A stretch of 9,596 nt of DNA, from positions 1 through 9,596 of the forward strand of contig JAKAUD010000054.1 of NCBI GenBank assembly GCA_021827885.1. The letters are read 5' to 3'. The notes beneath the pieces are model-generated. The model was not told the DNA's origin. It saw nothing but the letters and a program-made list of their open reading frames with translations, and ran no database searches. Shown here piece by piece: positions 1-6,002 of this stretch. Within the stretch, counting starts at the first letter, position 1, and every line of letters starts with the position of its first letter. This DNA comes from Thermoplasmata archaeon (GTDB taxonomy: Archaea > Thermoplasmatota > Thermoplasmata > Thermoplasmatales > Thermoplasmataceae). The position numbers and the translations under genes are program-made.

Positions 1-734
1 CCTTCAAAGTTGGAATCTCCGGTTATTATCTTTCCCCTGTATCCGAAACTCCTGATCTTTTCACTGGTAGGCCTTCCGATGGCAAATATCAGGAAATCGT
101 GAGGAAACCCAATATTTTCTTCCCTTGATATATTGAAAAAGATCTCTGCTTCCATTGAGGATGTCAGTATAATTCCTCCAGGGTTTTTGCATCTGAAAAG
201 ATCAATGATGATTGGTACACTATCTAATTCCTGGTATATGTCATAAAGTATTTTCTCCCCAAATTCGACCTCATTGGAATTAAAAAATTCATTAATCATT
301 GTGTTTCCACGATTGCTGCGCAAGATCAGGAATCTTTTATTCATGCCAATTTTTTCCTTGATTATTTCTATTATCCCTTCAGTGCTCTTGTTTTCGGGGG
401 TAAAGGATTCTATTCCTCCCTTTCTTAAAGTATTGGCTGTTGATTGACCAATGGAAATAAATTTGATTTCTGACCGCTTTATCTGCCTCCAAATGAAATC
501 TAAAAATATTGATGCGCCAAAACTACTCGTGAGAATTATAACATCTGGAGAGAAATTTTTGATGGAATCAATATCTGGTGCGCCGATCTTCCTGATAGCC
601 AGCTTTGTCAACGGAATATTGACAATATTTAAACTATCAATATTATGGGGTGCTGTCCACTTTTCCTGTGGTCTTGTGCTAATTATTGGCCTTTCGGCTA
701 TTTTCTCCATATCCCTATTTTCCTCAGTTCTCAT
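1..734 (-). CDS. hemD: Uroporphyrinogen-III synthase, 3' end cut by window edge
   Basis: Cytosolic enzyme that cyclises hydroxymethylbilane to uroporphyrinogen III with inversion of ring D. I translated the reverse strand: the frame is open from the ATG at 734 to base 1, about 245 codons, against a family length of roughly 220-260, so only a short tail is missing. Family hallmarks are visible in order: ISTRP near residue 18, IILTSSFGASIF near 66, FISIGQSTANTL near 93, FLILRSNRGN near 136, GGIILTSS near 188 and FAIGRPTSEKIRSFG near 217. This is the bilobed pattern of HemD, two Rossmann-like halves with T-S-S and I-G-x-x-T motifs. The gene follows hemC with an 11-bp overlap, last of a hemL-hemC-hemD run. 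The start is uncertain: an in-frame ATG at 710 (MEKIAERP) would leave a 13-nt gap after hemC, has a GAGG 11 nt upstream, and gives a tidier N-terminus. Confidence 0.93.
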   Translation of the reverse strand, partial: MRTEENRDMEKIAERPIISTRPQEKWTAPHNIDSLNIVNIPLTKLAIRKIGAPDIDSIKNFSPDVIILTSSFGASIFLDFIWRQIKRSEIKFISIGQSTANTLRKGGIESFTPENKSTEGIIEIIKEKIGMNKRFLILRSNRGNTMINEFFNSNEVEFGEKILYDIYQELDSVPIIIDLFRCKNPGGIILTSSMEAEIFFNISREENIGFPHDFLIFAIGRPTSEKIRSFGYRGKIITGDSNFE

Positions 735-1587
735 CACGAATCTTCATGCACAGATCTTCAATAACCGCAACATCACTTGATTGACCTGAATAATATTTAA
801 GGCCATTGGATTCCGGTACGCAGATATTATATCTATAGCCTGCTTCATTAGGGATAACCAGTATTCCAAAGGGCTGGGAGCAGGACGCTCCAAGAATTCT
901 CATACAGTTCCTCTCTATCCTTAGCCGTGTCAGACTCCATTCTTCCGAAAAATTCTTGAGATATTCTGAAATTCTTGAACCTTTAAGGCATGTTACTGCA
1001 ATTATTCCCTGTGCAGGGGAAGGCACGAAGATATCCTCAGGAAGTTCATGCAATTCCCGTTCAATTCCCAGCCTTTCCAAACCTGCTGCTGCAAGTATGA
1101 TGCCATCGAGAGCCACCTCTTCCATTTTCCTGAATCGTGTTTGTATGTTTCCCCTGATATTTACTACTTCAATGTCCGGCCTTATAAATCTTAATTGTGC
1201 GTTTCTTCTTGGACTTGAGGTTCCAATCCTTCCTTCACGAGGAATGTCGTTTAATCCCTTATTGCCTGCGAGAACGTCCTTATAGTTGTGGCCCTGAATT
1301 GCCATGCAAATTTCTAGTTCCTCCGGGATACGGGAAGGAATATCCTTTGCGCTGTGGATTGCGGCATCAAGTTCACCATCTATCACCATTTTGTTGAGTT
1401 TATCCGTGAATACCCCAACCCCCCCAATATCACCAAGCGCTGAAACGAGATCAATATCTCCCTGGGATTTTACTTCTACTATTTCCTTATTCATCCCGGA
1501 CCAATTGATCGTTTTAACTACAATCTCGGTCTGTATTATGGCGAGCCTGCTTCCCCTTGTGCCAATTTTAATCTCTGGAAGACTCAA
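724..1587 (-). CDS. hemC: Porphobilinogen deaminase (hydroxymethylbilane synthase)
   Basis: Polymerises four porphobilinogens into hydroxymethylbilane on a covalent dipyrromethane cofactor. The 287-residue length is near the family norm of about 300. Seen: IKIGTRGSRLA (6-16), HSAKDIPS (78-85) with the catalytic Asp at 82, GTSSPRRNAQL (122-132) with the two substrate-binding arginines 127-128, IRGNIQTRF (144-152), VPSPAQGI (188-195), and the cofactor-bearing cysteine at 236 in LGASCSQPFG. The loop corresponding to E. coli GGKGLF reads GGVGVF (55-60), and both cofactor-contacting lysines I recall there (E. coli K55, K59) are replaced by Asp53 and Val57. The start is a TTG preceded by a strong GGAGGG. 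It lies 20 bp inside hemL, which suggests translational coupling. The product feeds HemD, encoded next. Function is essentially certain from the motifs. Confidence 0.96.
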   Translation of the reverse strand: MSLPEIKIGTRGSRLAIIQTEIVVKTINWSGMNKEIVEVKSQGDIDLVSALGDIGGVGVFTDKLNKMVIDGELDAAIHSAKDIPSRIPEELEICMAIQGHNYKDVLAGNKGLNDIPREGRIGTSSPRRNAQLRFIRPDIEVVNIRGNIQTRFRKMEEVALDGIILAAAGLERLGIERELHELPEDIFVPSPAQGIIAVTCLKGSRISEYLKNFSEEWSLTRLRIERNCMRILGASCSQPFGILVIPNEAGYRYNICVPESNGLKYYSGQSSDVAVIEDLCMKIRDEN

Positions 1588-2830
1588 TTGATCCCTCCAT
1601 GACAGTTGCAGCTATTTCAACATCTTCCGGAGGATGCATGAAACCGATGAAGTTGCTTTCATACTGCCCCGGAGATAAATAGACTCCATTTTTCAGACAC
1701 TCTTTGAAAAACCGCATGAATCTCCTGCTGTCTGCGGCCATTGCTGACTTGTAATTGTAGACCCTGCTTCCCGTAAAGAAAATCTGGAACATAGATTCAA
1801 CCCTGTTCATAACTATTTCGTGCTCATCTATGTATGGATTCAAAATGTTTTCAACGAGGTCTGCCATCCTGTTTAAATAGTGGTAATCCGCAGCCTTAAG
1901 GTACTTCAAAGTTGCCAATCCGGCAGCCATGGTAGCAGGGTTAGCGGAAAAGGTACCAGATTGATAGACCTTTCCTGACGGGCTTATCATTTCCATTATC
2001 TCCCGCTTGCCGCCAAATAATCCTACAGGCATTCCACCTCCAATTATCTTACCCAGTATTGTGAGATCAGGATTTATTCCGACAATATTCTGGTATCCCC
2101 TGTATCCAAACCTGAACCCCGTAATCACTTCATCAAGTATTAGGAGTGATCCATATTCATTGCAGAGTTTCTGGAGTCCCCTCAGATAGCCGTCGTCTGG
2201 CTTAATCACGCCAATGTTCCCTAAGATTGGTTCAACAATAACAGCAGCTATTTCCTCCCCACGAGACCCGAAGATTGCTTCAATATCTCCCAGATTGTTA
2301 AAATCTGATATAATTACTGTATTTGCAATCTCCTGTGGAATCCCAGGAGATGAAGGTGTGCCAAACGTTAAAGCACCGCTTCCGGCATTCACAAGAACAT
2401 AGTCGTGTGAGCCGTGAAATCCAGCATTCATCTTAACTATTAATTTCCTTCCCGTGAATGCACGAGCAAGCCTTATGGCGTGCATGGTAGCCTCTGTTCC
2501 TGAATTGGTGAATCGCATCATTTCAATCGAGGGGATTGACGATGAAATCTCCATGCCCAGTAAAATTTCAAGTTCATTGGGAACGCCTAAAGGCATAAGG
2601 TTAAATTCCATCCTGTTGAATTCATCCATCACTTCGCGGTTTCCGTATCCGGCTATCATTGCTCCAAAACCCATGTTGAAGTCAATGTACTCCCCGCCAT
2701 CAACATCGACGATGGTATCTCCAAGAGCCTTCCTGAAATAAACAGGATTTGGTGGATAATACCGGACTGGTGAGTTAACCCCACCTGGAAACAATCTCTT
2801 AGCCTCAGTAAAAAATTCGGAAGAATTCAT
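1568..2830 (-). CDS. hemL: Glutamate-1-semialdehyde 2,1-aminomutase
   Basis: PLP-dependent cytosolic enzyme that converts glutamate-1-semialdehyde to 5-aminolevulinate, the second step of the C5 route to tetrapyrroles after HemA. The 420 residues match the family length of about 425-430. Hallmarks: GGVNSPVR (16-23), NSGTEATMHAIRLARAFTGR (109-128), the PLP-contacting Asp in DEVITGFRFG (233-242), the Schiff-base lysine at 261 in LGKIIGGGMPVG, and YQSGTFSANPATMAAG (289-304). The GGVNSP and GKIIGGG motifs favour GSA aminomutase over acetylornithine or 4-aminobutyrate aminotransferases of the same fold. The ATG at 2830 starts the protein just before the conserved N-terminus, with no obvious Shine-Dalgarno upstream, which fits a leaderless or short-leader first gene. 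It leads the hemL-hemC-hemD operon. The upstream partner hemA (glutamyl-tRNA reductase) is not in this window. Confidence 0.96.
   Translation of the reverse strand: MNSSEFFTEAKRLFPGGVNSPVRYYPPNPVYFRKALGDTIVDVDGGEYIDFNMGFGAMIAGYGNREVMDEFNRMEFNLMPLGVPNELEILLGMEISSSIPSIEMMRFTNSGTEATMHAIRLARAFTGRKLIVKMNAGFHGSHDYVLVNAGSGALTFGTPSSPGIPQEIANTVIISDFNNLGDIEAIFGSRGEEIAAVIVEPILGNIGVIKPDDGYLRGLQKLCNEYGSLLILDEVITGFRFGYRGYQNIVGINPDLTILGKIIGGGMPVGLFGGKREIMEMISPSGKVYQSGTFSANPATMAAGLATLKYLKAADYHYLNRMADLVENILNPYIDEHEIVMNRVESMFQIFFTGSRVYNYKSAMAADSRRFMRFFKECLKNGVYLSPGQYESNFIGFMHPPEDVEIAATVMEGSIESSRD
1593..1598 (-). promoter_or_regulatory. Shine-Dalgarno site for hemC
   Basis: On the minus strand GGAGGG sits 5 nt before the TTG at 1587, inside the last codons of hemL. 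No ATG or GTG gives a full N-terminus with comparable spacing, so this site decides the TTG start of hemC. Confidence 0.75.
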
Positions 2831-2900
2831 TTTACAATATTATAACTATGAATTTACGCTTTACTGAATCGATAAAATCTTAAAGTAAGAGTAGCATCCC
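2831..2900. promoter_or_regulatory. Divergent promoter region hemL / tRNA-modification gene
   Basis: This 70-bp A/T-rich gap separates two head-to-head genes, so it must hold both promoters or overlapping ones. On the plus strand ATAAAATC (2872-2879) lies 22-29 nt before the ATG at 2901, the spacing expected for a TATA box that drives a leaderless mRNA. Toward hemL the sequence is A/T-rich (TTATAATA about 8-15 nt before its ATG; GTAAATTC about 20-27 nt before it), but no single box stands out. Neither gene has a convincing Shine-Dalgarno, which also fits leaderless transcripts. Confidence 0.5.
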
Positions 2901-3923
2901 ATGCCATTGAAGAGTTATGGCATAGTTGTGCCGAGAGACAAGTTCGTTGAGCTGTACGACTATCTTATATCAAATAAAATCATAAATCCCAATTTAAGGA
3001 TCATCTCGAAGAATCAAAAAAGAATCATTCCTACAACTATGCAAATCAATATTGAACCATATGAGTCTGGAATATTCGATTTCAGGACAGATTCTGAGGG
3101 TTCCATCGACAATATTCTGCAGGATGCTGTGAGGAAATTCACTGGAGACAGCCAATATATAATTCACTGGCATAGAATGGGGAAATCCTTAGTTATCAGG
3201 TCAACAGGAAATAGTTCCCTGGATGCATATGCCGGCAATGAAATTGTCAATAGGGGAAAAGCAATCTCAGTGTACGTTTCCAAGGGAACAGTGAGAGGCG
3301 AGAAAAGGTTCCCTGAATTTGAATTAATCGCGGGCAAGGAAGGAGATATAGAATACAGGGAGAATGGGATAAAATATATTCTAAACCCAACAAAGATCAT
3401 GATCAGCAAGGGGAATATAAATGAGAGAAATTACCTCTCAAGGTTAAAGATCAATCCAGACCGCATTCTCGATATGTTTGCAGGAATTGGATATTTTTCC
3501 CTTCCGGCAGCAAAATTATACCCGGAATGCCACATAACCTGCCTGGACATTAACGATGAATCACTGCAATATCTTCGAAGAGCAGCTATCCTGAATGGAA
3601 TAGAGAAGAACATGGAAATCTGCAATGTCGATTGCAGGGTTTTTGAAGATGAAAGAAAATATTCCCTTGTCATTATGGGCAATTTCAAAAGCTATGCATA
3701 CCTGGTTCACGCGCTGAAGCATATAGAACCTGGCAGCCGAATTATAATGCACCTGCTTTTGCCCACCGAAAAGGTTGCAGGGGCAGAATACAGGATTATC
3801 GAACGAATCAAGAAACTTGGGCACAATTCCATAGTTGAGGATGTCCACAAGGTAAAATCCTATTCACCTCATGTCTGGCATATTTCTGTCACGGTATTCA
3901 TAAGAGCGTCGCAATGGCAATAA
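2901..3923 (+). CDS. taw2: Trm5/Taw2-family tRNA modification enzyme, probably Taw2
   Basis: Class I AdoMet-binding enzyme acting at tRNA position 37. Probable reaction: transfer of the 3-amino-3-carboxypropyl group from AdoMet to the wyosine precursor in tRNA-Phe. Seen in 340 residues: a Trm5-like N-terminal domain (MPLKSYGIVVPRDK, 1-14; NKIINPNLRIIS, 25-36), the linker VRGEKRFPEFELIAG (131-145), the AdoMet motif LDMFAGIGYFSLPAAK (190-205), acidic motif CLDIND (214-219), LVIMGNFKSYAYL (256-268) and VKSYSPHVWHISV (318-330). Trm5 methylases normally carry N-L/P-P after IM, whereas Taw2 proteins have IMGY-type residues and a GYF in motif I; IMGNF and GIGYF therefore favour Taw2. The Trm5-like N-terminus and length argue for caution, so m1G37 methyltransferase (Trm5) remains the alternative. 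It is divergent from hemL and has its own promoter; the link to haem genes appears incidental. Confidence 0.75.
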   Translation: MPLKSYGIVVPRDKFVELYDYLISNKIINPNLRIISKNQKRIIPTTMQINIEPYESGIFDFRTDSEGSIDNILQDAVRKFTGDSQYIIHWHRMGKSLVIRSTGNSSLDAYAGNEIVNRGKAISVYVSKGTVRGEKRFPEFELIAGKEGDIEYRENGIKYILNPTKIMISKGNINERNYLSRLKINPDRILDMFAGIGYFSLPAAKLYPECHITCLDINDESLQYLRRAAILNGIEKNMEICNVDCRVFEDERKYSLVIMGNFKSYAYLVHALKHIEPGSRIIMHLLLPTEKVAGAEYRIIERIKKLGHNSIVEDVHKVKSYSPHVWHISVTVFIRASQWQ

Positions 3924-4143
3924 TAATTCTCTATTTTCTAATCAAACGGGAATAAATGGAGAATAACGAATCTGTTTTGCTTTCCGGAATGAGGTGCCAT
4001 GGCAATAAAAAATTCATGTGTTTTCGGTTTTCCATTGAATTAACAATCTTTTGTTCTCAGACTATCTTCGTATTATATGATGTTACCAATATTAATCACA
4101 CGCAAACCTTAAAACTTAAATATATTTACAAACTCAAAGGAGG
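3924..4143 (+). promoter_or_regulatory. Upstream regulatory region of the kdp operon
   Basis: This is a non-coding stretch of about 220 bp between the tRNA gene and kdpF, the longest gap in the window apart from the right end. It holds two perfect short palindromes, TTCCGGAA (3982-3989) and TGCCATGGCA (3995-4004), only 5 bp apart, and a 10-bp direct repeat ATGGCAATAA (3914-3923, 3999-4008). The A/T-rich core promoter follows near 4110-4128. T-rich stretches just after 3923 could end transcription of the upstream gene. A 63-codon frame at 3956-4147 crosses it but looks spurious. Since kdp is K+-regulated in the organisms where it has been studied, the palindromes are candidate operators; this is inference. 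Confidence 0.4.
4116..4128 (+). promoter_or_regulatory. TATA box of the kdp operon
   Basis: TTAAATATATTTA contains a 12-bp perfect palindrome, TAAATATATTTA (4117-4128), typical of an archaeal TATA element. An initiation site about 26 nt downstream of the TTAAATAT core would fall at about 4144-4147, right at the first possible codons of kdpF, so the message may be nearly leaderless. Confidence 0.5.
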
Positions 4144-4144
4144 T
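4139..4144 (+). promoter_or_regulatory. Strong Shine-Dalgarno sequence abutting kdpF
   Basis: AAAGGAGGT contains the near-perfect anti-16S match GGAGGT. It is unusual because the only conventional in-frame start, TTG at 4144, touches it with no spacer, and ATT at 4147 has just 3 nt after GGAGG. Either initiation uses a non-standard codon or spacing, or this match is not the true ribosome site. Confidence 0.5.
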
Positions 4145-4242
4145 TGATTTCCTACGGCTACTGGATTGTCCCATTGATCGTCATTGTCGCTTTCACTTCA
4201 GGTTATCTTCTCTACAGTATATTTAGAGCTGAAAAATTATGA
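4144..4242 (+). CDS. kdpF: KdpF, small membrane subunit of the K+-transporting ATPase
   Basis: Single-span peptide that stabilises the KdpFABC complex in the membrane. The frame encodes up to 32 residues: a hydrophobic segment WIVPLIVIVAFTSGYLLYS (7-25), then IFRAEKL at the C-terminus. This matches the E. coli KdpF pattern as I remember it (GYLVYALINAEAF) over GYLLYSIFRAEKL, and it sits exactly where kdpF belongs, with its TGA overlapping the kdpA ATG (ATGA, 4239-4242). The start is unresolved: there is no in-frame ATG or GTG back to the TAA at 4117-4119. Candidates are TTG 4144, ATT 4147, or TTG 4174, the last of which would shorten the membrane segment. The identity of the peptide is much surer than its first residue. 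Confidence 0.85.
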   Translation: MISYGYWIVPLIVIVAFTSGYLLYSIFRAEKL

Positions 4243-6002
4243 CTTCTAATAATGGGTCAACCAATTTCTGGTTGAATTTCTTTGTTTCAAATAGGCTGTT
4301 TTCCGGTACCATTATCATTCTAATCTATCTTGTGGTAATTTCAGTATTTGGGTTTCTTATTGCCGATCATATCAAGAAAATATACCTGGGACAGCGAACA
4401 TTTCTAACGGGATTCTCGGAAAAGGTAATTTACTTCATCGAAAGGATAAGCGGCATTGATGAGAACGAATCCCACACATTCAAAGGTTATTTTTTCAGCC
4501 TTCTTGTTTTTAACTTTATGGCGTGGATATTCACAATATCGTTCCTTCTCATCCAGACCAATTATTTTCCCGTGCCAGGGCAGAGAGGTTTTTCACTTTC
4601 CCTTGCAATAAACACGATTTCAAGTTTCCTGACCAATACCAATCTTCAAAATTATTCTTCCCCCCAGAGATTATCTTATTATGAACTCACCTTTGTTATC
4701 ATAGGGCTGATGTTCCTATCGGCGGGAACAGGCTTTGCAGCATCCATGGCTTTCATAAGGGGAATTATCAGGGATGATGGAAAGTTAGGGAACTTCTTTC
4801 ACGACTTTCTCGTTTCAATCTTTGAATTGATCCTTCCGCTCTCACTATTGGCTACAGTTATCTTTCTATTTATAGGCATTCCCGAGACGACATCATCATA
4901 TCTTTACATTCATCCATTCTTCTCAAAATCGGTAATAGGGATACCTATAGGACCTGTCGCTTCACTGGAAGGGATAAAGAATATAGGAACCAATGGGGGT
5001 GGGTTTTATGGTGCAAACGCAGGTTATCCATTTGAGAATCCTAATTGGATTTCCAATTTAGTGGAAGAGGTATCATTCACCATAATTCCGATGGGATCGA
5101 TTTTTGCGCTTGGTAGAGTTCTGGGAAGCAGGAATTTTGGCAGGATGATATTTGGCGTCATAATGTCTTTATTCATCCTCAGTGCCTTTTTCACATTCTT
5201 TGGAGAATACGCAGGGCTTCCAACAATGAGTAATCTCGGATTACTGTATACGGGCAATTTTCTTGGGAAGGAAACGGCTACCGGGCTTTCGCAATCATCC
5301 ATCTTCGCATCCGGCGCGACAATGACATCCACAGGTGCTGCCAACGCAGCACTCAATTCACTCACCCCAGCCGGTGTACTTGGAGTCCTGTTTCCAATGC
5401 TTCTTAACGATCCTCTTGGTGGGGTCGGAACCGGTATCCTTAATATTTTCACATACGTGATTTTCACGATTTTCCTTGTGGCTCTAATGGTTGGGAAACT
5501 CCCGGAGCTTTTTAGCCTCAAGATTGGATCAAAGGAGATTAAGTATTCAACATATTCGCTCATCACGCATCCACTGCTCATTGTGATACCGCTTGGCATC
5601 ACTCTTTTGATTCCATCACTGATGTCCAGTTTTGTGAGTCCGCGCCCTGATCAGATTACGGAGCTATTATACGAATTTTCCTCTGCGGCTGCTAACAACG
5701 GTTCAGCAATGGGAGGCTTTCAGACAAACCAGACTTATTATAACATTCTTGAAGCAGGTATCATGTTGATTGGAAGGTTTCTAATAATAGGCTTCCAACT
5801 GATGATCGCCCAATCTTTTGCGTTCAAGAAGCCAAAGGTTACATATGGGAGATCGGTTAACATTGGCTCATTCTGGTTCGGGTTCATGCTTTTCTTTACG
5901 ATGATACTCCTGGGTCTTCTATCCTTCTTTCCGGTTCTTGCACTGGGTCCCCTACTCTCATGGGGCAAAGATTTCAATCTATTCATTGGGGTGTTGTCTT
6001 GA
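4239..6002 (+). CDS. kdpA: Potassium-transporting ATPase K+-channel-like subunit KdpA
   Basis: Integral membrane subunit, related to the superfamily of K+ transporters, that selects and binds extracellular K+ for the KdpB pump. At 587 residues it is slightly longer than E. coli KdpA (about 557), with about ten hydrophobic spans. The four filter loops can be read: FLTNTNLQNYS (130-140), whose Gln137 corresponds to the E. coli Gln116 affinity residue; GTNGGGFYGAN (250-260) followed by PFENP (264-268); TSTGAANAALNSLTPAG (363-379); and SSAAANNGSA (481-490). GGVGTG (394-399) and MVGKLPE (417-423) are also family motifs, as is LALGP near the end. The usual GKExRFG reads GKETATG (343-349). The ATG overlaps kdpF by 4 bp with only a weak ribosome site, so translation is probably coupled. 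Its stop overlaps the kdpB TTG by 4 bp. Confidence 0.97.
   Translation: MTSNNGSTNFWLNFFVSNRLFSGTIIILIYLVVISVFGFLIADHIKKIYLGQRTFLTGFSEKVIYFIERISGIDENESHTFKGYFFSLLVFNFMAWIFTISFLLIQTNYFPVPGQRGFSLSLAINTISSFLTNTNLQNYSSPQRLSYYELTFVIIGLMFLSAGTGFAASMAFIRGIIRDDGKLGNFFHDFLVSIFELILPLSLLATVIFLFIGIPETTSSYLYIHPFFSKSVIGIPIGPVASLEGIKNIGTNGGGFYGANAGYPFENPNWISNLVEEVSFTIIPMGSIFALGRVLGSRNFGRMIFGVIMSLFILSAFFTFFGEYAGLPTMSNLGLLYTGNFLGKETATGLSQSSIFASGATMTSTGAANAALNSLTPAGVLGVLFPMLLNDPLGGVGTGILNIFTYVIFTIFLVALMVGKLPELFSLKIGSKEIKYSTYSLITHPLLIVIPLGITLLIPSLMSSFVSPRPDQITELLYEFSSAAANNGSAMGGFQTNQTYYNILEAGIMLIGRFLIIGFQLMIAQSFAFKKPKVTYGRSVNIGSFWFGFMLFFTMILLGLLSFFPVLALGPLLSWGKDFNLFIGVLS

Noticed and set aside
451..780. Plus-strand frame across the hemD/hemC junction
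   Set aside because: The minus strand codes for HemD and HemC with clear motifs; this frame has no family resemblance.
3924..4143. tRNA or structured RNA / riboswitch in the kdp upstream gap
   Set aside because: I found no cloverleaf, long stem or recognisable riboswitch core; only short palindromes and A/T-rich promoter sequence.
3956..4147. 63-codon plus-strand frame in the kdp upstream region
   Set aside because: It runs through the kdp TATA box and Shine-Dalgarno, resembles no family, is Cys-rich, and has no ribosome site; it is most likely a chance frame.
5024..5602. 192-codon minus-strand frame inside kdpA
   Set aside because: Antisense shadow of a strongly conserved gene; its translation is Pro/Ser-rich without recognisable domains.
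5960..5998. Longer KdpB start at the ATG at 5960
   Set aside because: It would overlap kdpA by 43 bp with 13 residues unlike KdpB; TTG 5999 gives a 4-bp overlap and a ribosome site, matching the other junctions.
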